Below, one piece after another: positions 13,075-26,600 of a stretch of DNA of 64,000 nt. Source of the stretch: Anseranas semipalmata (Eukaryota; Chordata; Aves; Anseriformes; Anseranatidae); the NCBI GenBank assembly GCA_013399115.1, contig VXAA01007187.1:370914-434913 (forward strand), read 5' to 3'. The notes under the pieces were generated by a model, which was given only the letters and a program-made list of their open reading frames with translations, searched no databases and had not been told where the DNA came from. Every line of letters starts with the position of its first letter. The stretch's first letter is position 1. Both the position numbers and the translations under genes were made by a program.

Positions 13075-14084
13075 TTCTCAGGTTATTTTTTTCAGTTCTA
13101 CTTTCATTTCAAGGAAATTCAAAATCAGTTTCACAGTGGAAGCATCTGTTCTTTTTACAGAATGGTTTAGTTTACACTGGTGATATTTGCACTAATCTTT
13201 GTCTTCCCCAAAGCAAGTAAAATTGCCAGCTATTTCGACAATTTTCTCAGGTCATCAAGAGCAGATTTAACTTGAAACAAACCTGGCCCACGACCCTAGC
13301 TGTGTTTTCCACTTTTGTTTTTTGATCAGTGTCCTAGGAATGTCTGAAAAATCCTAGGCATCACAACACGGGCACATACACTAACCAGACTTTCCTTCGC
13401 CTTCCTCTAATGTCTAGAAGAAATTTTATATTCTCCACAGCTCACCATTTCCCCCACTGACACCATAAAACAAAAGATTACACTGTCCCTTCTATCCACA
13501 AAGGAGAATTTTGTCAGTCATCAGTAAAGAAGGGATGCATGAAGATTTTATTTCTTGGGATGAAGTAAATTTTTAAACTCAAATTTCATTTTAAATTCTT
13601 CTTCCTTAAGCTAGGATTTGGGAAGAAAAAAAAATGATACAAGTAACTTTTATTATTAACTTCAATTTACAAACTCTAAATACAAATTTGTTGGAAAAGT
13701 TCGAGTTTCAATGGAAAACTTATTACCAATTCTTTGCCATCTGTAACTGTAACCCTGCCTGAAAATGAAACTTTCTTAGACCTTCAAGATATGTTACTTC
13801 ATCATAAGCTTGATAATAAGCTATAACTTTAGTAACATTGACATTTAAAATAAACTTCTAACTTTACTCCTGGGTGATAGATCTAAATAGCACAGAAAGC
13901 GGAATCCAAATCTTCCAAGATAAAACCAAGTCTATGTAAAAACATCTGGTCCACAGCCTGATCCCGGAAAGGACAAATCTAATACTGGACATAAGGACCT
14001 CAGGTTGGTAAGTCACACAATCAGAAATCATGCTGCAACATCATTTAGTGACAGGTTCTAACAGTATGTCATTAAATTTTGGTC

Positions 14085-14373
14085 TCTTCTCCCACGTGCC
14101 AGGTGATAGGATGAGGGGAAATGGGCTTTAGTTGTGCCAGGGGAGGTTTAGGCTGGATATCAGGAAAAACTTCTTTACTGAAAGGGTTGTGAGGCATTGG
14201 AACAGGCTGCCCAGGGAAGTGGTTGAGTCACCATCCCTGGAGGTATTCAAAAGACATGTAGATGTAGAACTCAGTGATATGGTTTAGTGGAGGACTTGGT
14301 AGTGGTTAGGTTATAGGTTGGACTGGAAGATCTTGGAGGTCCTTTCCAACCTAAATGGTTCTGTGATTCTGTG
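14085..14373 (+). mobile_element. CR1 LINE 3' fragment, plus strand
   Basis: About 290 bp covering the end of ORF2 and the 3' UTR. Translation still shows a CR1 C-terminus ([14 protein letters not shown], then [20 protein letters not shown], both with changes), followed by the tail ending TTCTGTGATTCTGTG. It is heavily 5'-truncated. The 3' UTR shares an uninterrupted 53-bp match with the minus-strand copy at 4252-4304. The copy lies about 4 kb upstream of the radical-SAM exon in transcript order, antisense to the gene. Confidence 0.95.
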
Positions 14374-16097
14374 AAATGCAAGAAGTCTCCATGAACATTA
14401 TTCTTAAGTAATAAAATTATCATAAAAAAAGGGATCTTTGCCAATTTTGTTGTCATACTAAGGAAGAAACTACCTCTTCTTACTGGAAAGTAAAGCTTGA
14501 ACAAAAAAGTGAGAGCATTAGCATAGGAAGGTATGTCAGTTTTATTACACAGGCTACACTGTCTGAGGTGCATTAACTACTATTTTTTTCCATAGGCTTT
14601 CAACATTGTCCTTGCTAAACTGCCCCAACTGTACTAACACAATGTTAAATCTCCCTACTTAATAGCATTTTAGGGCTTTTGTTTTTTAAACTTCTTTACA
14701 AATTGTGTTTGTGTGTATATACACATTATTTTTTGCTCTAAATAAAATATTAAGGATATGATCACCTTTATCCTGAAAGAAAATATAAGCAAGGCAGCAG
14801 CCACAGAAAAGAAACAACTCATCGAGGTTATTTATTTTGAATGCAAAGGTCAGAATATGAATAGCATTATCCACTCATCTAATACAAATGGATGAGCCGA
14901 AATCTAAACTATTATCAATGTACAGTAAAAAGGACTATTTATGCTATTTACATAGAATTTCTTTGTCACAGAAGTCCATTTACAGTGTATTTAAAGAAAA
15001 CAGCATCTTACCTCTTGCTCTTTTCCTTATGGTTTATGCATAAATCATATATGTATTAGTCACTGTATGTACGTTGCTCTATATTTGGGTAGTAGTATTT
15101 GAAAAGCTCTACAGCAAGAGTACTAAGTCTCAAGAGAACTAAGTACTAAGCAACAGCAGTAAGTATTGAAGTTATTAATCTCTGAACCTTGAGGATAAGT
15201 TTCGTATCTTCAATCAATGTTCCTTTTCTACAAGACCTAACAGTTTTTGACTCATCTCTCACTGCCTCTTCTCTCTACAACCTGTTATCTAGAAACATAT
15301 GAAAAAACACACCTAGTATCCAGCAATATTTATAGTAAAGAATGTAAACTAGTTTCTCATGCATCTTTAGACTTGCCTTATAAGCAAATACTCTTTAATG
15401 TCCTGGGCTTGTTCACAGAGTGAGAACAGAAATATGTAGCAATAAGCGGGGAGAAAGAAGGGGAAGTTATTTTCCAAATGTTCACGGTATTATGTAGGAC
15501 TGTTTCTAAAAGCTTTATTATTATGGTCTTTAAGTACAACTTCAGGGGGATTGTTGATTTATTTTTGGGTAGGAGCTGAAAGTTAGGATTTGGAAGCAGA
15601 CTTCGACCAATTAACTAAATCCTACTATAAAATAAAAATATTGTCTAATGCATAAATAATTTAGTCTCTCTTTTTTTGGTAATCAAAGAAGATAATGAAA
15701 ACAAGATGTAATAATAAAAACAAACAGAGAATTTGAAGCAATACAGAAAAGGATCAATTTTAGAAAACAAAAAACTTCTAAATCCTATTTGTATCATACT
15801 TGTTAATTCCAATTTGGAAAATAATCTTTTGGACTACAGCTGACCAAAGACGAAGATTTTTAAATATGCATTGTAAGAATGTTGAACTAACCACTTTTCA
15901 TAGGTTTTAGAATTATCTTTTCTTGAAAGTATATATTTATAACCAAACGACAAGTATAATGAAGTATCGGTAAGATTTTTTTTTCCCCTAGTAAGCCAAC
16001 CTCTATTCCAAGTTTCCAGCATAACAAATTATTCATACATCCATTCTCCCACATCTTCAGACCACTATCAACTGGAAAAGGGTTGTTGGGAACTCTG

Positions 16098-16335
16098 AGA
16101 ATCACAGAATGGCTTGGGTTGGAAGGGACCTTAAAGATCATCTAGTTCCAACCCCCCTGCCAAGGGCAGGGACACCTCCCACTAGACCAGGTTGATCAAA
16201 GACCCATCTTTAAACACTGGTCTTAAAACACTTCCAGGGATGGGGCATCCACAACTTCTCTGGGCAACCTGTTCCAGTGCCTCACCACCCTCTGAGTAAA
16301 GAATTTCTTCCTTAATCTGAGCATTGCGTCTCACT
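16098..16335 (-). mobile_element. CR1 LINE 3' fragment, minus strand
   Basis: The plus strand opens with AGAATCACAGAATGG, the reverse complement of a CR1 tail, and continues with GGTTGGAAGGGACC and the C-terminal block (GTTCCAGTGCCTCACCACCC on the plus strand). The body is about 235 bp, 5'-truncated. Its tail matches the plus-strand copy ending at 36664 nearly base for base, so the two belong to one subfamily in opposite orientation. Confidence 0.95.
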
Positions 16336-17519
16336 GAGTGTCATCCACCAGCAAGCAGATCTTCTAAAACCAGCCCAGTAAGCAAAACTCTCCTTAAAAA
16401 TTGGCCTTTATCACCCAAAAGATCAAATATACAGGACTAAAAAGCCAACAGGCTAGTAGTTGCAAAAGAGTATTTTTCTTTGTGTTAAATTGAAACCTTC
16501 TTCAAGCATTTATAGTTGGTTTATAAATATTGCTTTCTATTAATACAGGTCAAAACTTTATTGCATAGAGATATCATAGACATTTATGGAAAAAAAAACT
16601 ATTAATGGCCATTGTGTTTGCAATCACCAACTTGTTTTGGATAAAGTTTTTTAGTGTTTTGTTTTCTGGAATCACTAAATCTTGGTTTTCCAACATGCTA
16701 AATTTAATCAGGTAGTTTGAATTATTAACCTTTTGTTTTGAATTATCAACATTTATTCAGCCATGTGCCCAATACACAGAAATATTTCACAGCAATATAA
16801 AATATTATCCACAGACAGATCACTACCATGTGGCTCATTAAAAAACTTTTCACACATTACCAAACTGATCATCATTGACGTTTTGGTCAAGTGCCTGAAA
16901 TTTTGTTGTAGAAACGGGAAACAGAGGTCTTCACATTGTGGAGCTAGTGTGTGTTCAAGCAGTGCATTAGATTGAGCAGACTCTTCATCTTCAAAACAGT
17001 AATATTCCTCATAAAACACACACTTAACATGAAAGGCTACCCCTTACAGATGGAACTAATTATAAGACTACTCATGACATAGCAGACAAATAAGGACTTT
17101 CCTACAGTGGGACTAATCAGTGGATTTCAGCAGCAGAGGAGAATGAGAGCACAGATGAGAAGCAAAATCTTGGTTCTTCTTAAATTAATAAGAGTTGTGC
17201 CACTATGTTTAGTGAAGACAGGATTCCAACCTCAGATATTGGAAGTTTAAAACATCTTTCATTCAAGGATTGGAAAACAGCTCAATTACAGACAGCGATG
17301 TGCAATTAGCGTGTTATTCACTCACATTTAATGTGACTGACCAAGACCAAACATCTGTGAGCAAGATGGGAGAGCTGCATAGCTGCAACAGTGTCATATG
17401 ACAGAAGATCCCTTCTGCTCTGTGGGGGGTTAATTTGGGGCAAGGGGGGCAGTATTACCCTCTTAATTTCCTGAATAATCCAGTAAATTCTTGCATGCTA
17501 TCAACCTAATGAGCTTGTT

Positions 17520-17589
17520 AAAAAAAAAAAAAAAGGGCAAAAAAACCAAACCAAAACAAACCAACAAACAAACAAAAAAAAAAACAACA
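17520..17589. repeat. A-rich low-complexity tract
   Basis: A run of about 15 A followed by AAAACC and CAAA units and another A run. No retrocopy body is seen on either side, so I treat it as simple sequence, not as the tail of a processed gene. Confidence 0.85.
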
Positions 17590-20500
17590 GTCCTAAGATG
17601 ATGATCTCCCACATTAGAAATTCAGGGAAGTAAAATACCATTAATCACATACCCTTTTGAAATCTGACTAGTTATATAAATCCAAGGTTTTATGAAGTTT
17701 GCCCTAATAAAAAAAAAAATCCGCCAGTAGTAGAGCACCCCTAATAGTACACAGGAACATCATATCAGTACAAATGCAGAATGATTGTCACACAGTCACC
17801 CCCACCATCACTCTGCACCTACCATCAGATTTCCTTAGGCAGCCTTGATAATTCCAGCAGAGAGTATTTTGCATTAGCATACAGCAGTTTTCCTGAAAGG
17901 GGAGCATGACTTGCTTGTTTCAAAATACAGTTCACAAAAAAAGATTTAGGCTTTTGTAAAATACTTTTAGAGTTTGTATCAAATGTAGTTTTGATAAAAA
18001 TGCTCTGTAATGCAAGTAAAGGGAAAACTCCCTTTGCAGGCTTGACTGAGCAAAAGAAACAACAGAAATATATACTCCCAACAGATGAAAGGGAGATGGA
18101 TATTACTCAAAACTTATTAAACAAGAGCTAGTAGAATTCTACAAACATCTTTCTTCTTAGGATACAAAGATCTGTAATTGTAACAACAGCCTTTATACTA
18201 TATTTATAGAGTTAAATATTGTGAATATTTGTTAGCATTTTACCTTCGTAAATGCTATTTTAGACTTCCAACGTTTTTAAATCTTATCAAGCCTAACTGC
18301 AATTGATCAGGACAAAAAGTAGTTTATGGAAGAGAAAACATGCCTACTACACCTGACTTGTTTTCAGGAAACTGTTCTTGCACTTGAAGTTTGGACATTT
18401 TACAATAAAGTTTTCCAATCCACTACGGCATGGAAGATATTTTCCTTTAAAAATCTGGGGCGTGGGAGGTTGTTTTCACTTTAAAAAAGATTTGGGATTT
18501 AAAGTGCTTTTGAAACAGTGGCAAGCTATTTCTCATCAAGGCTAATCAGTCTGGGCAGCAAAGCACATTATTACAGAAATACTGTTTCTACTGTCCTGGT
18601 TTGTTCAGAGTGAGCTTGGACATGAGCCATAATGGCTATGCCACATAGATGCACTCAACAGAAGGTCTATGTGATAAAAACAGGACTTCTCTGAAATTAT
18701 CTTTGTAGCCAACTGTTTTAGAAACTGGTCTGAAACTGCAACACCTACTTAAAAAGAAAATGCCTCTCAACAAAGTTTTAGCAGACAACAGGATGACCCT
18801 TCAAGACACCATGCAGTGTATGGGACAGCACATATTTTTCTCAAGGTATGATGCAACTATCAGATGCTATTTTTTAATTCTACAACCTATTCCATGCACA
18901 GCAAAATGGGATCAAGGTGCATTACAATGTCATTCTTCCAAAGACCTTTGAAGCCAGTATTTTATTTCGTAATGTCTCAACAGTTCCTAATCAAAAGGAA
19001 TTTGGAGACAAGGCAGCTCAGTTAGTTTGATAAGCTATAATATGATTTAATTCTGTACTTTAAATATTTGCATTTTATGAAACTGAATTCCTGCAGTCAA
19101 GTGCAGGTAATTCAAAGGGCACAGGTATGTAGTTATACCATCACACATTCAATGTGTTCACTTTAAGGCCAATGATTTAACATTAGTAAAAACAAATGCA
19201 TCAATGTCACTTTTCAGTGTTTGTCTAAAGAACTTCTTGATGAATTATTTTGCCTCCAAAGTTCTGCATTATTTGAATTAATTCATTCAGCATTCGAGAT
19301 TGTCATTAAAGGGTAAAGCAATCTACCACAAAGCTGTATACATGTGTTCCCTACCCTGACCCACAACTGCGCGTTGCTAGGTGTTTACTGGAAACTGCAA
19401 TGAGTTTGTCTCTGCAATTCAAACTAAAGCTCTGTGATTCACAGAGTCATAAGTTATTCTAGAAGCATTTCCAAATAGCTGCTGGGCTACGCAGACCACA
19501 ACTTTGGGGGCAGATCATGACAGTCACTAATGTAAGAAAGCAACTCAGCTGAAATAGCACAGGTAGATAAATTAGGTTCTGTGATTGCATAGAGCAGAAT
19601 GTGCCACAAAACTGTAACTACAAGTAATTGATTCTTTCAACACTTTATACAGAGCAACAACATTTGGAGGACCATTTCTCTTGGTCTCAGTCAAATAGAA
19701 GTAATTAAGGCCGTAGAAATAAAGAGTTAGGACAGAAACACCTTAGATAGAAACAACAGTTTCTTAGAAATCTGCTCACAGCTAATCCTCGAGATGCAGT
19801 GGCAGAATACCCCAACATTACTATTTCAGCATGCATAAGCAACTGCTATTCTCAGTTCCCTACTAATCAACAGCAGTAATTGGAAAATGACCTTTGAGGA
19901 AAGGATTTTTGGAGGATTGCTTTAATTTATAAAGTTTGAGAGCTGTGAATTCGTAGTTGCCTTGGTATTTAAGGCATCAAACATTATAATTTCATTAAAG
20001 AAAAACTCTACTGAGGACAGATAACTTAGCGTAACACATATGGAATGTGCTGCAAAACCTAATTGGCTTAGTAATGAATAATTTCATAAGCTTTAAAAAA
20101 ATCAGCTTTCAAAGTTTTCTAACAGAATACTAACTATTAAAAGAATAACTTCAACTCTAAGTAGCAGGGGGAGATAAGCATATTTAAAGTTCTCTTTCAG
20201 GAATAAAGCATCTTGGCTGATCTTCACAAGGGGAAGGAGAAAGGTGAAAGAGGGAGATGAGGGGAGTCAAGTGTCTTTCTACAAGCAATCCACTTTATTT
20301 ACCTTGCATCTTCACAATGTTAGCAGCTCCTGAATCACCCTTGCAGAAAGCAAGGTTGAAAAGTAGACCACTGCCTGTGATAAGAGCTATTGTTTTTACT
20401 TCCGGAATGGCTTTTGGGACAGACCCTTTTAGAGTGGTGAAATCTCACAGGAAACATTAGGCTGCAGTTAATTCTGTAGCATAGAGCAGGTACCACACAG

Positions 20501-22594
20501 ATTCTTGGGATAAAAGGTATTGTTTTTGTACTGGTCAAAACATCCTGGGGGGAAAAACCTGTATTTCAGCAGCACTGAAACTACCAGACTTAATTTAGAA
20601 TTTATCTGAGATTGCCATCAGACCAATTTCCAAAAAAGTACTTGTACAATGTCTGTGGGAAAGTGGATCTGAATTGTCTGGGTAAAATAATGGCAGAAAT
20701 AAGTGCTTAATAAAAACAAACTCACCATTTATAACCTAGAAAGAATCCCTCCCAATGATTGTGTCTACACAACCCTTTCTGCCCCAAAAATGTCCTACTG
20801 GTTGTGGCAGTAGAAATGTTAAAAACTCTGATGTGGACAAGGATCTAAGCATTATCTATAATTAATACTATGCTGCTGCTCTTAAATGTCATCTCTGTGC
20901 CTTGTGATAAACTGGTTAGTCTTAGTGGAAAAAAAAAGTATGTGCAGCAGTAAAAAGAGATACATGCTTCAAGTACATACTCTTTGCTATGTATCACTTT
21001 GTCAACTTAAAATGAGAAAAGACCACACATATCAACGTAATTGCCCAATCTGAAATCTGTTTGAGATTTTTCTAAGCAGTTTAATGGACTGATTTACACA
21101 GTTATATGCATCCAATGATTGATTTATTTTAAAAATAGAAATTTAAACCAGCATCTTATGTCTGCATTTAAGAGTCTCCAAGGAGATTTTCAAAAGCAAA
21201 TGAATCCCTGTTACAGAGTTATATAGCTAAGTCAGTCTGATTACCTTCATGGACACCTTTTAAGGATCTCCCAAAGAACATACTAGTTAAGGTACCGACT
21301 GTTGAATAATTAGGCAGGCTAATTTGAATGATTAGGCAACCTAACATTTAAGTGATTTTCTCTTCATTATTTTATAGCGTTACTGTTTGAAGTATTTTAC
21401 GGTAAAAATACAAGTAAAAGCATACGACAGTGCAGAAAAACAGGAAACAGTAGCCTTTAGTTACTAAATAACTAATCATCCTCAACTTCCCCATCTGCTT
21501 TGACTTCTCTAAATTTCTCCCCTTCCAAGGATTCCTCACAGGTTTTTTGTTTGTTTATTTTTAACTTTTCTTCTTCCATTTTCTTCCTAACTTTTTCCTG
21601 TTGTCTTGCATTCATTGACCATGGTGCCTACAACTCTCCTGTGGTGTCTTCATGTCCCAGTGACTGGAATGGTCTGACTTTCTTCCAAGCTGGTTGGCTG
21701 GTGTTTGTAAACTTTGATTTCCTCTTTAACCACTCAAGTCTGCGGTGAGTCTGAAACTTTTCCAGTTCAACTGCTGCCAGCTTTGACAGAAACCATAACT
21801 TGCTAGCCTGCTTTTATTTTATTTTTTATAAGCACAAAGACATCTAGTTTTTATCTGTTTAGACTTAAGTTGAAGAAAATTCTTTTGATTGTTTTTTTTT
21901 TTCCTTTTTGTAACCTCCATTGCAACTCAGATAGTTATGGTCAGTCATTTAAAAAGAAAATCAGAAATATCATGAATTAAGCCCTTAATGCATAAATCAG
22001 AGCATTCAAAACAGGCCACAGAGACTCTTGGGGAGTCAGGATCTAAACAGCCTCTAGACATTACAGGCTGGAAAATACACAAGAGGCAGCTCTAGTCATC
22101 AAAAGCAGAACTAAAAAAAAAAAGTGGACAGACAAAACACAAATTAGCTCAGCAATTCAGTTGTTTACAGGCCCTAGTCAACACTTAAATAAATGGAAGT
22201 TTCTTCATACATCCACGGCAACGTTTGGCTATAAGAACATTACCCTTGCAATGGCTCACTTGAAACCATTTTTCAACATTAACAGCACTCTTAAAAAGAC
22301 CCAATCTTTAGGATGACAGGAGTTTTGCACTGGCTGCCTTTGAAACAGAATTTCATGGGCTGTTTAACAGACCCTATAAGCCAACGTAGCAACAAACACT
22401 ACTGTTTTGTTCAGCGAGCACTGCAGACCAACTTCCCAGAGCTGCAGCAACACTTTCACAAATAAATAGGGTTGATGATGTCATACTGTAAGACATTTGT
22501 TTGCCTTTATTAGCAGGGGTCAAAATAACATTTTCCTTGTGAGGCAGAATGGGCTGAAGCAGAAGAGGTGACATGACCTTGCCCTATACAAGGA

Positions 22595-23645
22595 GGTGAC
22601 TGACTGTGCCATGGGGAGGGCAGGAGATGTCATATACCTTGATATTAGGCTGGCCTCTACCACAGTCCACACTTAGAGTCCTTAAAGCCAAATTTCAGTG
22701 ATAGGGACTGAAGAGGTGGGCAACAAAGCAGATGAAAAACTGACCAGGCTGCTGGGCTCAAATGATAGTGGTCAGCAGTACAGAGTCTGACTGGTGGCTG
22801 GTTGGTAACAGTGCTTCTCAGGGACTGATGCTGAGACCAGTATTATCTCATGTCTTGCTAACAATGTGGCTGAAGGGACATAATGTATCCATAGCAAATC
22901 CCAAGCTGGAGGTGGGGGAAGCAGCTTATGTGTGCTCTTCTGAGGGATCGCAACACCCTGTAGAAATGTGCTAACAGGAACTTCATGAAGTTCAACAAGC
23001 ACAAGTAAAAAGCCCCATGTCTAGGACAGAATAACCCCATACAAAAGTGCAGGTGGGGAAGGAGGCTGACTGGCTAGAAAGTAGCTTTGCGAATAAGGAC
23101 TGTGGGGTCCAGGCGGGCGATAAACTGAACGTGAGTCAGCAGCGTGCCCTTACAGTGAAGAAGGATGTATACATTGCTCTGTGCAAGTGAACTATACACA
23201 CAAGAATGAAACCAACAGGTTGAAATGATTAGCGCCCTCTGCTTGGCACTTGTGAGACTGCATCTGTAATGCTGCATCCAGCTCTGATCTCCCTGGAACA
23301 AGGCAGACTGACATACGAGAGCAAGCAAGTAGATAGGAGGACTGCCAGGATGATTTGGGGAATTGTTGTACATGACACATGAGGAAAGGTTGAGAAAACT
23401 GAGTTTGTTCAGTGTTAAGAAGAGGAGATCTTACAAAGATCTACAAAGAGCTAATGGGAGGATATAAAAAAGATAGAGCCAAGCTGGTTTTGGAGTTCAA
23501 GGTCAGAGGATGAGAATCAACGGACAGAAGTTGTACACAGGGAACTACAATCAGAAGGAGAAGTACTTTACTATGACAGCGGTCAAGTACTGGAACAGGC
23601 TGCATCACAGCTGCTCTCATCTCTTTGAGAGGCTGGAACCCAGCA
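22595..23645 (+). mobile_element. Ancient, heavily decayed CR1 LINE, plus strand
   Basis: CR1 ORF2 blocks appear in order but in different frames and with many stops: AGDVIYLD near 22620, GLMLRPVLSHVLL near 22820, MKFNKHK near 22985, DWLESSFANKDCGV near 23065, DKLNVSQQRALTVKK near 23120, LCLALVRLHL near 23245 and YWNRLHH near 23590. The spacing follows an intact CR1, but large parts (for instance the FADD block, here ANPKLEV-like) are scarcely recognisable. No CR1 3' tail is found after 23645; it has been lost or has diverged beyond recognition. This is the oldest-looking CR1 copy in the window. Confidence 0.85.
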
Positions 23646-26600
23646 CCAGCACTATCCCTTTTCAGAGCCCAAAGACTTGCTCTGCTCCAGCACTGAGTCT
23701 GCATGGACAAGTGCGTGCCCAGAAGTGTACATGTGAGAGATACACGTACGAGAAGCACAGCATACTTCTAACACCACGGGAAGCCTTGCTTCAACTAGAG
23801 GGGTAAGAACATCTAGAAGATGAGAAACCCATGCAGAGAAGAACCAAGTCTGGCCTGCACAAGGAGAACCAAACAGCATTAAAGGAAAGACACCACAAAC
23901 AGTACCAACATTTAATATTTTTGGTTCCATTTGTTATCACATACATTTAGAATGTGATACTAACATGATACTCGCATGCTGGAAGTATGCTATATCACTT
24001 TCAGGTCTAACATTAATAGAGAAATAGGTATGGACCTCGTTTGACAGGTCTGTTGGAGCAGAGAGCCAATAGCCAGTCATGAACAAAATATTCCCAAGCA
24101 TGCTATTGAAGCTATGGTCAGCTAAGAGTCCACAGAAAACAATATTAGAACTCACTGAATGCAGAGATGACAACGAAGATACCAATTCTACGCAAATTAG
24201 TTTTCAGCTTTCATTGTTTTCCTCCACAGGAACAAAGGATACATGGAAAAAGTGTACTTTATCCATACAGTGAACATTAAGAAAAATGTGCATGTGGGCA
24301 TTCTTTCATGTTCATGCAGTTATGGACTGCCATATAAATCTTTTTTTCCATCCATCACCTTTTTGCAACATTAATCTGTATGCCTCTAAGTTTAATGTAC
24401 AGTCATACAGATAGTAAATGTGCAAAGCCCATAATTTAGTGCCCTGAGGGATGTCTATTTGTACTATCCATATTCCTCTGAAACATTCTAATCAAACCAA
24501 ATTGTAAACATGTCCTACCAAAAGAAGGACACAATCTGTCAGTTTTGCTATGAGTTATATCTGGCCACATTTAAACTTGTGAATTCACTTAACTGAATTT
24601 CACTTAAGAATCCTAAACTCTCTTCTGCTAACACACCTGTATCACAAGTATAAAAGAATTTGATGTGGGGGAGGGGTGAAAACCTGAATGCACTGTATAA
24701 ACAGCAACACACGTGACAGCATATTGAGCATCTGTTCATGGCTAGGGCAGTTTATACAAACTACAGATTCTGAATTTCTCGTCTCAGTAGACTTATTAGA
24801 GATAGGTCTCTTTCTTTATACTTCACATTTCAGAAGAGTATTATTCCCTTTGGAAAACAAAGCCATTTCAGCTGATCTAGACTAACACAAAAGAGCCACT
24901 GTTTACTGAGTATTTATGGTATTACTTTCACAATTTCACTTCAAAAGGGGCCATTACTTTTATCTACATATTGACTACATAAGAATATAATTCAACATAT
25001 AATATTAAACAATATTCACAAAAAAAAAAATATTCAGCATATAACTAAGATAAACCCTAGATACTCCTAAAGGAAGTATAGTAGGGTGACAGTAGATACC
25101 AGAGTTCTAAGAGGAGATAGGTGTAGGAATGTTACCTTTATGAGGCATCAATAAGTGCTATCTAAAAGAATACACATAAATCAGGTACCCATGACTTTGC
25201 CGAAAGTATTTATCCAAAGTCTTGTAACCTTTAGGTACTGAATTCATGTTATTAAAATCATAAAAGAATACCATGTCTTATTTTTCTCTGCTTTTGCAGA
25301 AAGTATCATAAACTGGACCAACATATGCAGCTGAATAGCCTACAAGGAAAACGGCATTGTAACACAAACACCAGGAAGTCTGACATACAGCTAAAGAAAC
25401 AAAACCAATTCACAATGAAAATCTCCTTCACAGTATTTTAACAGTTGTCAGACAGAGCAAGTATTATTCTTTTAAAAAGATGTATTCCTCCACACACACA
25501 AGAATAGGGCAAACACGCAGATCTACTTTGGTTGTTGTGTTTCAGCACTGTTTTCATACAATGTACCACAGAGCTGCAGCCTACACACCATCTCTCAGCA
25601 AAAATATCCTTATTTTTGTACAGTTTGAAATTCAGTTGGCAGATTGAGGGCATTTTTCCAACCACAAACATTTTTGGAACGTTTTTTTGAACGATGTATG
25701 TTCAAACAAATGTTTGCAGCTACAGGTCCTAAAAAATCCTAGTTAAAATGTGCTTATTTTAACCTGCATTAATTGTATACTCACATGCTTATCTCATCCA
25801 GCCATCCTGCCGCCCTCCCCTCCACATTCAAATAGATGGCATTTTAGATATTAAAGACAGTTTAGATACAAAAAATTGAGGTTAAACTGTATTTAGAGAA
25901 CAAGGGAAAAGAAGATGAACTCTAATACACAGCTGTCATGTTCAAAAGAGGAGATACTGTGAAAGAAGAATGGGGAAGCCATAATAAAACACAATCCTTC
26001 AGACTGCTTCTATTGCCATTAAAGAAATATGGCATCTAAAAAAAATACTTTATAGCAAGTACCATCACTTCACACCTACCTCTATTTTTCAAAATCATTT
26101 TACAATATCTTACAAGCTTTCTGTTCTTTTACTTAACTGTTACCATTTTATGGAAAGGTATGGCTTTACTCCCATATTTGACCACTAACTACACTTTCTC
26201 ACTATATCTCTCCTCAAAGAAACAACAGTTAAGTACGTAGGGTAGAATGAATTGATAATATAGATGGAGGGCCTAGTTTAAGTTTAAGAATTAAAATTCC
26301 CATTACAGTCCCTGAGATAAGTTCTGCAGCTGTCTGAATTGCGAAAGAACGCATATGTTAGATATTAGGTTAGATATTATAGATATGAAGTGCCTGGAAA
26401 ATGCAATTTGCACTAGCTTGGCTTTCAGTATGGATGCAAGGGATGTATAACTAGCGCATGAGGGGAACATCTATAGGAAAAGGGAACCTTTATAAATAAG
26501 AAAGAGAGCTAAACAGCACAGCACTCAACAGCACAAGTTCTATGTTACTTTGGTTCTTTTACATACAGATATTTCTAACAAACTTGGAGTATATGGCCTG

